From positions 124,001 to 188,000 of the forward strand of contig NC_006396.1 in the NCBI RefSeq assembly GCF_000011085.1: DNA of 64,000 nt, written 5' to 3'. Source of the stretch: Haloarcula marismortui ATCC 43049. GTDB lineage: Archaea; Halobacteriota; Halobacteria; Halobacteriales; Haloarculaceae. A model generated the notes under the pieces. It saw only the letters and a program-made list of their open reading frames with translations, searched no databases and had not been told where the DNA came from. Shown one piece after another: positions 15,491 through 24,337 of this stretch. A program made the translations under genes and the position numbers. Every line of letters begins with the position of its first letter. The first letter of the stretch is position 1.

Positions 15491-16447
15491 TCAGGCGATC
15501 CGGTTCAGGAAGTCGTCGGCCTCGCGCTCGCCGCGTTCGAGCAGGTCCTCGATGAACCGCGGGTCACGGTCCACCTTCGAAGACGGAGTGTGCTTCCTGG
15601 CGAGTCGCAGGTGTCGGATCTCGACGTGTCTGTATTCGTCGGGGAGATAGCCAGCCCGTACCCAGTCGTTCACTGTTTCGATGAAGTCCAGTTCCTGATT
15701 CAGCGAGATGTTTCCGGACAGTTCCTGCCGGCGGTCGGTGATTTCCGCCAGCGAGGTCGGGACGCCGTCGTAGGTCTGTGGCTCGATCTGGATGACCCAG
15801 AGTTCGTCGGGCTTTGGCCGCTCGCTGGTCAGGAACTCCTTGACTGGCGGGTTCTGCGAGAACAGGCCGTCCCAGTGCCAGTGGTCGTTCATCTCGACGG
15901 CCTCGTACAGCAGCGGATACGCGGCGGACGCGAGCACCGTCTCCGGGGTAATGGCGTCGTCTGAGAAGGTTTCGAACTTGCCGCTGTTGAGGTCAACCGC
16001 ACCGATGGTCACGTGCGGCGGGGTCGCAGCCGCGAGCGAGTCGAAGTCGTCGAAGTCGATGTGTCGGTCGAGCAGGTCCAGATACCAATCTTGGCCGGCA
16101 TTGCCCGGCACTGCGTACGGCGAGACCTCCGGGATGGGGAACATGAGCTGTTGGAGGCGCGAGCGCCAAACGAGCGACTCATTGACTAGAAACTCGCCAG
16201 GGTCGGCCGCGGCGACGTCGCACCAGACATCATCCAGCATGTCGGCCGCGCGGTCAGGGCCGGCGCTGAGCAGGCCGTACCACGCGGTGACCGCACAGAG
16301 TGCGCCACCGGAGGTTCCGCTCAGTCCCACGAGTTCGTAATTAGCGTCGACAGCGGGTAGCAGTCGCTTCAGCGCGCCGGCGGTGAACGCGGTGTGGCTG
16401 CCGCCGCCCTGACAGGCGATAGCGACGCTGGGAGCATGACCAGACAT
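15491..16447 (-). CDS. Patatin-like phospholipase / lipid acyl hydrolase
   Basis: A 318-residue protein of the patatin/RssA type. An oxyanion loop GGGSHTAFTAG occupies residues 14-24, and the nucleophile elbow GTSGG at 44-48 gives catalytic Ser46. The partner Asp lies in HWHWDGLFSQNPP in the second half, the D-G part of the Ser-Asp dyad. Such enzymes hydrolyse acyl esters of lipids; archaeal ether lipids lack these bonds, so the substrate may be acylated proteins, storage lipids or other esters. No signal peptide is seen. It converges on proS and ends just past the duplicated proS tail. Confidence 0.9.
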   Translation of the reverse strand: MSGHAPSVAIACQGGGSHTAFTAGALKRLLPAVDANYELVGLSGTSGGALCAVTAWYGLLSAGPDRAADMLDDVWCDVAAADPGEFLVNESLVWRSRLQQLMFPIPEVSPYAVPGNAGQDWYLDLLDRHIDFDDFDSLAAATPPHVTIGAVDLNSGKFETFSDDAITPETVLASAAYPLLYEAVEMNDHWHWDGLFSQNPPVKEFLTSERPKPDELWVIQIEPQTYDGVPTSLAEITDRRQELSGNISLNQELDFIETVNDWVRAGYLPDEYRHVEIRHLRLARKHTPSSKVDRDPRFIEDLLERGEREADDFLNRIA

Positions 16448-16919
16448 AGTTTAATTCATATACGATGGGCTTGTATAGATAGATGCCGGCTGATACTGCC
16501 GTGAAGCATATTGCCACCGCTGAGGGAGTATGCGTTCTCACGAAGGTACAGCTAGCAGTATGAAGGAAGGATGGGGTCGGGGAGCGTGTGACATTTTCCT
16601 CCGTGCCCCCGATAATCACTGCTGTCCCTATGTATATAAATCGCCGTCAGACTACAGTCATACAAACGCCAAACGGCGAACAGATACCGTCGTAGGAAAT
16701 ACAGTTCTACAGACAGTTTACGACAGCAATGGAAGGCCGACAGCCCTGATGCAACCGACCAGTTGGAGTGGGATATCGGAGACAGGAGGCCAATAGTTGA
16801 AGGGGTGCATACATCGTGGCGAGCGCAGAATATTAAGACCTTATATATTTCTCAGCAGGTGAAATGGATAGATATCCGGAACCAACACGGTTATATCTCG
16901 GCCTATGTTATCGACTGTC
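16448..16919. other. Gene-poor AT-rich intergenic region
   Basis: About 470 bases between the lipase and CBS genes. TATA-like runs occur near 16631-16640 (TATGTATATAAAT) and 16841-16850 (CTTATATATT); the latter is about 70 nt before the CBS start. The few frames of moderate length have unusual, non-haloarchaeal composition and no homologue I recognise. An unmapped small RNA or two promoters are possible; nothing is proven. Confidence 0.4.
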
Positions 16920-17333
16920 ATGGACGACGTGTTTGTCGGACGAATTATGTCATCGCCTGTCACCACTGTTGCCGCCGACGCGAACGCGAAAGCGGTCGCC
17001 AAGCGGATGCTTGACGAGAACATCAGTTCTGTTGTTGTCGTCGACGCTGACGGAGCGTTGCTGGGGATTCTCACCTCCACGGACTTCGTCGAAATCGCCG
17101 CAAAGGGTGGCGATACGGCGGGGTTAGACGTGTCCGAATTCATGACGACGGATCTGGTTACAGTGACGGCAAACGACCCGGTTGAGGCGGCCGCAAGCGT
17201 GATGTTGGACCACAGTGTCCACCACCTTCCTGTCGTTGATGAGACGGAAGGAGTCGTCGGAATGTTAACGACAACTGACATGACGGCCTACGTTTCTGGT
17301 ATCGAGCAGTCATCTGCACCCGTGCTCGGCTGA
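16920..17333 (+). CDS. Protein with a CBS-domain pair
   Basis: A 137-residue stand-alone Bateman module. CBS1 covers about residues 7-62 (VGRIMSSPVTTVAADANAK, then ISSVVVVDADGALLGILTSTDF) and CBS2 about 75-130 (VSEFMTTDLVTVTANDP, then VHHLPVVDETEGVVGMLTTTDM). Such proteins bind adenine nucleotides or SAM and regulate partners. The start ATG 16920 is preferred; ATG 16905 is an alternative. It lies just upstream of the glutamate synthase gene, in the same direction, but a separate promoter and a 154-bp gap argue for independent transcripts. Confidence 0.85.
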   Translation: MDDVFVGRIMSSPVTTVAADANAKAVAKRMLDENISSVVVVDADGALLGILTSTDFVEIAAKGGDTAGLDVSEFMTTDLVTVTANDPVEAAASVMLDHSVHHLPVVDETEGVVGMLTTTDMTAYVSGIEQSSAPVLG

Positions 17334-17413
17334 ACACCAAGTGAACCGCCGGCCTGCAGACGACTTCTTATAAATGATGATACAGTTCGAACAATCGTTA
17401 TAAATATATATTC

Positions 17414-17449
17414 CCTAATGTGGGGTTAAACAACACTAATACCATTAGG
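17414..17449. promoter_or_regulatory. Candidate operator: CCTAATG/CATTAGG inverted repeat before gltB
   Basis: CCTAATG (17414-17420) and its exact reverse complement CATTAGG (17443-17449) flank 22 bases, placed just upstream of the TATA box at 17456. Two more TATA-like elements occur at about 17370 and 17397. The geometry fits a dimeric regulator site. Nitrogen control is a guess from the target gene. Confidence 0.4.
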
Positions 17450-17455
17450 ATTACC

Positions 17456-17464
17456 CTCTTATAG
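17456..17464 (+). promoter_or_regulatory. TATA box of gltB
   Basis: CTCTTATAG lies 24-32 nt before ATG 17488, so the transcript is probably leaderless and 17488 is a better start than GTG 17479. Confidence 0.6.
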
Positions 17465-17487
17465 TTGCATCCCCAGTCGTGAAACAC

Positions 17488-20400
17488 ATGGTTGAGCGAC
17501 AGACAGGTCTCTCTGCAGGCGACGCCGGGCTTGCAGATCCCACGGACGAACGGTCGAACTGTGGTGTCGGAGTCGTCATGGACCTCGACGGCCAGAGCGA
17601 CCACTGGGTTGTATCGGACGGACTCGAACTCCTCGACAACCTCGAACATCGAGGGACGACAGGAGCAGAGCAAGATACGGGCGACGGAGCAGGCATCATG
17701 CTCCAGATTCCACACGAGTTTTTCGCTGCCGAAGTCGACGCCGACCTGCCACCCGCTGGCGAGTACGCCGTCGGCACGCTCTTTCTCCCGCAAGACGACG
17801 AGGTCGCCGAGAGTCTGAAAGACCTCGTCGAGACGGAACTCGCCGCTGAGGGCCTCGATGTCCTCGACTGGCGCGACGTTCCCACGGACAACAGCGATCT
17901 TGGCGCGACGGCGCTCGAATCCGAGCCCGACATCGTTCAGTTCTTCGTTACCTCCGCAACGGGCAAAACCGGGGACGCCTTCGAGAACCAGCTATACATC
18001 GGCCGCCGGGCGCTCGAAAACACAGTCGAGGAAAAAAAGCCGCCGGGCCACGAACGATTCTACGTCGTCTCGCTTGCAACCGATGTCGTGGTGTACAAGG
18101 GCCTGCTCAAGGCCGAACAACTCGAAGACTACTACCCTGACCTCGAAGACGAGCAGATGCAGTCGACGTTCGCGATGGTCCACGCCCGATTCTCGACGAA
18201 CACGTTGGGCGCGTGGCACCTCGCCCATCCGTATCGTCGCGTCATCCACAACGGCGAGTTCAACACGATTCAGGGGAACATCAACTGGATGCGCGCTCGG
18301 GAAACCGACATCCAGAGCGACGAGTTCGAGGGCGATCTGGAGAAGATCAAGCCCATCATCGACGACCCCGAGCAGTCAGACACCGCGAGCGTCGACAACG
18401 CGCTCGAACTGCTCCTGCAGGGTGGCCGCGACCTCCCCCACGCCCTCCGGATGCTCATCCCCGAGGCCTGGCGCGGCGAGATGAACGACGTGACTGGCGA
18501 CCGGCGTGATTTCTATGACTACCACGCTTCGCTGGTCGAACCCTGGGACGGCCCGGCCCTCGTCGCAGCCACCGACGGCGACCGTATTGGCGCTGTGCTG
18601 GACCGGAACGGGCTGCGCCCGTGCCGCTACGATGTGCTTGAGGACAACACGCTCGTGATGTCCTCCGAAGCCGGTGCGCTCGAACACGACGCCAGCGAAA
18701 TCAAGGAACGCGGGCGCCTCCAGCCCGGCCAGTGTTTCCTCGCTGACCCCGAAGAGGGTCGCGTCATCCCCGACGAGGAAGTGTTCGACGACATCGCCGA
18801 CGACAAGTACGGTGAGTGGGTCGCCGAAGAACAGGTCGACATCGACGAGGTTGCCAACCGCGAAGACAACGCACCCCGGGACCCTGCGGATGCACTCCGG
18901 AGCCAGCAGGCCATGTACGGCTACACGTACGACGAGGTCGACCACCTCATTGAGCCGATGGCCGAGAAGGGGAAAGACCCCGTCGGCTCTATGGGCGATG
19001 ACACGCCACTGTCGGTTCTCTCGCAGTTCAACCGCCCGCTGTTCACCTACTTCAAGCAGCTGTTCGCTCAGGTGACGAACCCGCCGCTTGACTACATCCG
19101 CGAGGAACTCGTTACCTCACTGGAGTCCCGGCTGGGCCATCAGCGTAACATCCTCGACGAGAGCCAGGGCCACGCCCGCCAGCTCGTGCTTGACTCGCCA
19201 ATCCTCACTGACGAGGAGACGCAGTCGATCAAGGACCTGAACGCCAACGGCATGTCCACGAAGGTCATCGATATCACCTACAAAGAGGGCGGCGACCTTC
19301 GCCAGGCCGTCGAAGACGTGCGGGCCGAAGCCGACGCCGCAGCACGGGAACACGACATTCTCGTGCTCTCGGACCGTGCGGCCAGCGAAGGCCGCGTGCC
19401 GATTCCGAGCCTCCTTGCCGTCGGTGGCATCCACCACCATCTCGTCCGCAACGGTCTCCGCAACCACGTCGGGCTCGTCGTCGAGTCCGGTGACCCGCGT
19501 GCGGTCCATCACTTCGCGACGCTCATCGGCTACGGAGCCGGCGCGGTCAACCCGTACCTGGCCTACCAGACCATCGAGGACCTGGTGGCCGGACCGGACG
19601 GCGCGGACCTGGCTGATGCCATCGATGCCTACATCACTGCCGTTGAGGACGGCCTGCTGAAGACGATGGCCAAGATGGGTATCTCCACGGTCGAGTCCTA
19701 TCAGGGTGCCCAGATCTTCGAGGCCGTCGGCCTCTCCTCGGACTTCATCGCCGAGTACTTCGAAGGGACGACCTGCCGGACCGACGGTATCGGTATCGAG
19801 GAAATCGAGGACGACCTCACCCAGCGCCATGATGTCGCCTGGAGCGAGGAAGAGCCCGATATGCCGCGACAGGGCGAGTACGAGTTCCGCTCGAACGGCA
19901 TCCACCACCAGTGGAACCCCAACACGGTCGGCAAGATCCAGCAAGCCGTCCGGATGGGCGACTACGATACGTACAAAGAGTTCGCCGAACTGGTCAACGA
20001 CCAGAACGAGGAACTCCAGACGCTGCGTGGCCTACTCGAATTCGACTCCGACCGCGAGTCCATCCCCATCGAGGACGTCGAGCCGGTCGACGACATTGTC
20101 GAGCGCTTCGAGACCGCGGCGATGTCGCTCGGGTCGCTATCGCCCGAGATGCACGAGAACAACGCCATCGCAATGAACCGGCTCGGGGCCAACGCCAACA
20201 CCGGCGAAGGCGGCGAACCGCCCGAACGGTTCGACACCGAGAAGGAGTGTACGACCAAGCAGGTCGCTTCTGGCCGCTTTGGCGTTACCTCCGACTACCT
20301 CGCGTCGGCTGACGAACTCCAGATCAAGATGGCACAGGGCTCCAAGCCCGGTGAGGGTGGCCACCTGCCCGGCAAGAAGGTCAACGAGATGATTGCCCAC

Positions 20401-22035
20401 GTGCGGTACGCGACGCCGGGCGTCGGCCTCATTTCGCCGCCGCCGCTGCACGATATCTACTCCATCGAGGACCTGAAGCAACTCATCCACGACCTCAAGG
20501 CCTCAAACCCCGAGGCTGACATCAACGTTAAGCTGGTCTCCGAAGACGGTATCGGGACCATCGCGGCTGGCGTCGCCAAGGCCAACGCCGACGTAGTCCA
20601 CATCTCGGGCCACGACGGCGGGACCGGTGCGTCGCCGAAGACCTCAATCAAGAACGCTGGCCTCCCGTGGGAGCTCGGTGTTTCAGAAGCCAATCAGATG
20701 CTCCGGGCCACCGGCCTGCGCTCGCGCATCAAGGTGACCACCGACGGCGGCATGAAGACCGGCCGTGACGTGGCCGTCGCCGCCCTGCTCGGTGCCGAGG
20801 GGTACACCTTCGGGACCGCCTCGATGGTCACCTCGGGCTGTGTGATGGCTCGGCAGTGCCACGAAAACACCTGTCCGGTCGGCATCGCCACGCAGAACGA
20901 GAACCTCCGCGAGCGCTTCCCCGGCGAGCCACAGCACGTCATCAACTACATGACGTTCGTGGCTCAGGAACTGCGCGAGATCATGGCCGAACTCGGCTTC
21001 GAGACTATCGACGAGATGATCGGCCGACCGAGCGTACTCAAGCAGCGCGACGACGTGAGCCAGCCCAAGGCCCAGAAGCTCGACCTCTCGGGCGTCATCG
21101 CTGAGCCGGCCGACAACGACGGCCGCTACAAGCAGCGCGAGCAGACCCACGAGGTCGACGAACAACTCGACTGGGACCTCATCGACGCCGCCGAGGACGC
21201 CATCTACAGCGGCGACCCGGTCGCTATCGACACCGATATCACCAACGTCGACCGTGCGGTCGGGGCGACGCTCTCGAACCGCATCTCCCGCGAGCACGCA
21301 AGTGACGGCCTCGCGGACGACACTATCCGGGTCGACTTCGACGGCACGGCCGGCCAGTCCTTCGGCGCGTTCCTCGCACAGGGCGTGACGATGGAACTGA
21401 CTGGGACGGCCAACGACTACGTCGGCAAGGGGCTCTCCGGTGGGAAGCTCATCGTGAACACGCCGGATCAGGCACCCTTCGATCCGTCGGAGAACATCGT
21501 CATCGGCAACGTCGCGCTGTACGGCGCGACGCAGGGCGAGGCCTACGTCAACGGCATGGCCGGCGAGCGCTTCGCCGTCCGAAACTCCGGGGTCAAAGGC
21601 GTCGTCGAGGGTGTCGGTGACCACGGCTGTGAGTACATGACCGGTGGCGCTATCGTCGTGCTGGGCGAGACGGGCAAGAACTTCGCGGCCGGGATGTCCG
21701 GCGGCGTCGCGTACGTCTACGACCCCGACGGCGAGTTCGCAGCGAAGGCAAACACCGGCATGGTGTCCCTGGCCGATACGCTCGAAGGCAAGGACCGCCA
21801 GATGATTACTCGACTCGTCGAAAACCACGCCGCCTACACCGACTCCGACCGAGCGGCGGAGTTGCTTGACGACTGGGACGCCGAAGTTGAGAACTTCACG
21901 AAGGTGATGCCCGACGCTTACGCTGAGGTCATCGCCGACCGCGAGCGCGACGACGTGCGCAACGAGCCGCCGGCCAAGGCCGCGGCGAGCGCCGAAGCCG
22001 CCGAGGCTGACTTCGCCGCCTCGACAGACGACTGA
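17488..22035 (+). CDS. gltB: Glutamate synthase large subunit (GOGAT alpha)
   Basis: Transfers the amide of glutamine to 2-oxoglutarate to give two glutamates. It has 1515 residues, the full family length. The N-terminal Ntn-hydrolase amidotransferase begins at Cys25 (SNCGVGVVMD) after a 24-residue propeptide that must be removed. The central domain follows, then the FMN barrel (HISGHDGGTGASPKTS), a [3Fe-4S] cluster motif CVMARQCHENTC (cysteines at 1118, 1124, 1129) and a C-terminal GxGxG beta-helix (MSGGVAYVYD). No small subunit (gltD) is adjacent, so electrons may come from ferredoxin or a distant partner. The start is set by the TATA box at 17456. Confidence 0.96.
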   Translation: MVERQTGLSAGDAGLADPTDERSNCGVGVVMDLDGQSDHWVVSDGLELLDNLEHRGTTGAEQDTGDGAGIMLQIPHEFFAAEVDADLPPAGEYAVGTLFLPQDDEVAESLKDLVETELAAEGLDVLDWRDVPTDNSDLGATALESEPDIVQFFVTSATGKTGDAFENQLYIGRRALENTVEEKKPPGHERFYVVSLATDVVVYKGLLKAEQLEDYYPDLEDEQMQSTFAMVHARFSTNTLGAWHLAHPYRRVIHNGEFNTIQGNINWMRARETDIQSDEFEGDLEKIKPIIDDPEQSDTASVDNALELLLQGGRDLPHALRMLIPEAWRGEMNDVTGDRRDFYDYHASLVEPWDGPALVAATDGDRIGAVLDRNGLRPCRYDVLEDNTLVMSSEAGALEHDASEIKERGRLQPGQCFLADPEEGRVIPDEEVFDDIADDKYGEWVAEEQVDIDEVANREDNAPRDPADALRSQQAMYGYTYDEVDHLIEPMAEKGKDPVGSMGDDTPLSVLSQFNRPLFTYFKQLFAQVTNPPLDYIREELVTSLESRLGHQRNILDESQGHARQLVLDSPILTDEETQSIKDLNANGMSTKVIDITYKEGGDLRQAVEDVRAEADAAAREHDILVLSDRAASEGRVPIPSLLAVGGIHHHLVRNGLRNHVGLVVESGDPRAVHHFATLIGYGAGAVNPYLAYQTIEDLVAGPDGADLADAIDAYITAVEDGLLKTMAKMGISTVESYQGAQIFEAVGLSSDFIAEYFEGTTCRTDGIGIEEIEDDLTQRHDVAWSEEEPDMPRQGEYEFRSNGIHHQWNPNTVGKIQQAVRMGDYDTYKEFAELVNDQNEELQTLRGLLEFDSDRESIPIEDVEPVDDIVERFETAAMSLGSLSPEMHENNAIAMNRLGANANTGEGGEPPERFDTEKECTTKQVASGRFGVTSDYLASADELQIKMAQGSKPGEGGHLPGKKVNEMIAHVRYATPGVGLISPPPLHDIYSIEDLKQLIHDLKASNPEADINVKLVSEDGIGTIAAGVAKANADVVHISGHDGGTGASPKTSIKNAGLPWELGVSEANQMLRATGLRSRIKVTTDGGMKTGRDVAVAALLGAEGYTFGTASMVTSGCVMARQCHENTCPVGIATQNENLRERFPGEPQHVINYMTFVAQELREIMAELGFETIDEMIGRPSVLKQRDDVSQPKAQKLDLSGVIAEPADNDGRYKQREQTHEVDEQLDWDLIDAAEDAIYSGDPVAIDTDITNVDRAVGATLSNRISREHASDGLADDTIRVDFDGTAGQSFGAFLAQGVTMELTGTANDYVGKGLSGGKLIVNTPDQAPFDPSENIVIGNVALYGATQGEAYVNGMAGERFAVRNSGVKGVVEGVGDHGCEYMTGGAIVVLGETGKNFAAGMSGGVAYVYDPDGEFAAKANTGMVSLADTLEGKDRQMITRLVENHAAYTDSDRAAELLDDWDAEVENFTKVMPDAYAEVIADRERDDVRNEPPAKAAASAEAAEADFAASTDD

Positions 22036-22081
22036 AGCGCCACTGTTCGACGTTTTGTCTGTCGTCAAGGGCGCTGTTTTT
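22036..22081 (+). terminator. Candidate gltB terminator: short stem plus T-tract
   Basis: AGCGCC (22036-22041) can pair with GGCGCT (22070-22075), followed by five T residues (22077-22081). Archaeal termination depends mainly on the U-tract with aCPSF1, so the stem may be incidental. Confidence 0.35.
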
Positions 22082-22215
22082 CCGCCACAATCGAGCCGCG
22101 TTCTGTGGTCGTAATGTGACACCGTGACAATCAATCGCTGGTCCTATAGCTGTCGGGCCAAAGTGCTGGACATGGTCCCCGTACAACCACCCGTCGTATC
22201 GCATCGGAGCACAGC

Positions 22216-23187
22216 ATGAGTGACATCCCCGGTCCTGACCCCGATTCCGGGTCGGACATCGATATCGATGTCGGCCGTGGCCTCCGCATTGCCGTCAGCG
22301 TCGTTGTCGCCCTCGCTGTCGCAACGGCGCTGTTCGGTGGCTATCATCAGGTCCCCGAAGGCCACGTCGGCGTCCAGAAATCGTTCGGCGCGGTAACCGG
22401 CGATCAACTCCAGCCGGGCGCACACATCATCGTGCCAGTCAAGGACTCGGTTCAGGACGTGGAAATCCGACCCCGGACCTACACCATGGCCAACACTGAG
22501 GGCGAAGGCGACAGACCGTCACAAGCCGATGCGGTGACCGTTCAGACCATCAATGGGACGACGGTCGACATCGACATCACCGTCCGGTACAAGATCGAAG
22601 AAACAGACGCGTCGGGATTCGTCACCGAATGGCGGACCGTCGGCCAGGCGGAGGAGCGACTTATTCGACCGTCTGTCCGGTCGCAACTCCGGAATGAGGC
22701 CGCAGGTATCCAGACGAGCGAGATATACACCAACGACGGCCGCGAGCGACTCGGCGCGGCGGCACAGCAGAAACTCGAATCCGCGTTCGAGGGCGAAGCG
22801 CTCGTCCTCGAAGAAGTACAGGTTCGTACCGTTGACCTCCCGGACTCGTACGATCAGGCGCTCAACGACAAGGAAATCGCAAAGCAACGCGTCGAAGAGA
22901 AGAAATTCGAGATTCAACAGGCCGAACGCGACAAGGAACGGCAGGAGATTCAGGCCGAAGCCGACGCCCGAGTTATCGAGATTCGCGGTGAGGCGCTTCG
23001 GGAGAACCCGGTCGTGCTGAAACAGCAGTACGTCCAGAGCATCGACGATTCGGATAAGGTCATCCTGGCGACTGACGACGAAGGAACACCCATCATCCTG
23101 CAGACTGGCCGGAGCAGGGGCGGGAACACGTCAAGCGCCGATACAGGGTTCTCGACGAACGTGACGAACGCGACGGCCGGCAACTGA
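22216..23187 (+). CDS. SPFH/Band 7 (prohibitin-like) membrane protein
   Basis: A 323-residue protein. A short acidic N-terminus (PDPDSGSDIDIDVG) precedes one transmembrane helix at about residues 22-42, then the Band 7 domain: VPEGHVGVQKSFGAV, LQPGAHIIVPVKDSVQ, VQTINGTTVDIDITVRYKIEE. A long coiled-coil region rich in E/K/Q follows (about 215-270, NDKEIAKQRVEEKKFEIQ). The tail after about 290 is Gly/Ser/Thr-rich and probably disordered. SPFH proteins form large ring or cage assemblies on membranes and act in proteostasis or lipid organisation. No NfeD partner gene is adjacent. A T6 tract at 23216-23221 may end the transcript. Confidence 0.92.
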   Translation: MSDIPGPDPDSGSDIDIDVGRGLRIAVSVVVALAVATALFGGYHQVPEGHVGVQKSFGAVTGDQLQPGAHIIVPVKDSVQDVEIRPRTYTMANTEGEGDRPSQADAVTVQTINGTTVDIDITVRYKIEETDASGFVTEWRTVGQAEERLIRPSVRSQLRNEAAGIQTSEIYTNDGRERLGAAAQQKLESAFEGEALVLEEVQVRTVDLPDSYDQALNDKEIAKQRVEEKKFEIQQAERDKERQEIQAEADARVIEIRGEALRENPVVLKQQYVQSIDDSDKVILATDDEGTPIILQTGRSRGGNTSSADTGFSTNVTNATAGN

Positions 23188-23350
23188 CCACAGACGCGAG
23201 GGCGCACCTCATTCGTTTTTTAGCCGTGCTGTTCTCTGGAGAGGGTCGGTCGTCATGCCTCTCCAGCAAACACTCGGTGTCGACTGTCAGACCGCGGCAG
23301 ACGCTGGCGGTGAGCCACACTGTTTTGCTGGTCCCGTCCGAGAACGGCGT

Positions 23351-24334
23351 ATGGACAGTGTCCTCGTCATCGGCGGCGGTCGGTTCATCGGTCGGCACAC
23401 AGTCACCGAGTTCCGCGACGCAGGCTACGACGTGACAATGCTCACCCGCGGACGGCGTCAGAATCCGTTCACGAACGCTGAGGTTGCCCACATCGAAGGT
23501 GACCGACGTGAGCGGGACACACTCGAAACTGCTCGCGAGCGGGTCAACCCGGACGTAGTCGTCGACTGCGTGGCGTACTTTCCGGAGGATGTCCGAGTGG
23601 CGACCGACGTGTTTGCCGATGTCGGCGCGTACGTGTATATCTCAAGCGGCGCGGCCTACGGGGCTGAACGGACGCCCAAGCGGGAGGGGGAGACGCCGCT
23701 TGCAGGCTGTACTGCCGAGCAGGCCACAACTGACAGCGCGGAGACCTACGGGCCACGGAAGGCCGAAGGCGACCGCGAAGTGTTCGCTGCCGCGGAGGAC
23801 GGCGTACAGGCGATGAGCGTCCGGCCGACCGTCGTGTACGGTCCCTACGACTACACCGAGCGGTTCGCCTACTGGGTCGACCGCGTGGCCGAATACGACC
23901 GGGTCGTCGTTCCCAGCGACGGCCTCAGCCTGTGGCAGATGGCCTACGTCGAGGACGTGGCGAGTGCGCTCCGTCTCGTCGCGGAGCGAGGGACGGCTGG
24001 CGAGGCCTACAACGTCGGCGACGAGCACGCGCCGACGCTCCGGGAGTGGGTCGACCTGCTTGCCAGAGTGCACGAGACGGATGTCGAGACCATCGGCGTC
24101 GGCGAGCGCGAACTCAGGGCGGCGGGGCTTGCCCCCGACGATTTCCCCATCTACCGCGACTCACCGCATCTGCTGTCGACGGCAAAGCTCCGAGGTCTGG
24201 GCTGGTCGTCGACGCCCCACGAAACGGCATTGGCGGTGACCGTCGCCGAACATCTGGAGAACGACCGAACCGGCCGTGAGTTCGGACCTGACCGTGACAC
24301 GGAAGCAGCGCTTATTGACCGCCTAACCGAGTGA
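23351..24334 (+). CDS. NAD-dependent epimerase/dehydratase family protein (atypical SDR)
   Basis: A 327-residue Rossmann-fold protein. It opens MDSVLVIGGGRFIGRHTV, the NAD(P)-binding glycine motif, then has DVVVDCVAYFPEDV and YVYISSGAAYG. The extended-SDR active site seems to be replaced: no clear YxxxK is seen at the usual place, although ETYGPRKAEGDREV offers Y and K four residues apart, as in Y-G-P-R-K. It resembles CSP41-like and sugar-nucleotide epimerase relatives. ATG 23351 is chosen because the fold starts there; an upstream ATG at 23255 would add 32 residues without known counterpart. It converges on the TrmB regulator with 3 bp between stops. Confidence 0.85.
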   Translation: MDSVLVIGGGRFIGRHTVTEFRDAGYDVTMLTRGRRQNPFTNAEVAHIEGDRRERDTLETARERVNPDVVVDCVAYFPEDVRVATDVFADVGAYVYISSGAAYGAERTPKREGETPLAGCTAEQATTDSAETYGPRKAEGDREVFAAAEDGVQAMSVRPTVVYGPYDYTERFAYWVDRVAEYDRVVVPSDGLSLWQMAYVEDVASALRLVAERGTAGEAYNVGDEHAPTLREWVDLLARVHETDVETIGVGERELRAAGLAPDDFPIYRDSPHLLSTAKLRGLGWSSTPHETALAVTVAEHLENDRTGREFGPDRDTEAALIDRLTE

Positions 24335-24337
24335 CAA

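Noticed and set aside
16530-16796. 88-codon frame upstream of the CBS gene
   Set aside because: Basic, Cys/Trp-containing composition and AT-ending codons unlike neighbours, with no SD or TATA at a fitting distance. I treat the region as intergenic.
20683-22134. Long open frame of 483 codons on the minus strand within gltB
   Set aside because: It is antisense to a well-conserved gene, and high-GC codon use in gltB keeps the opposite frame open. No motifs or promoter support it.
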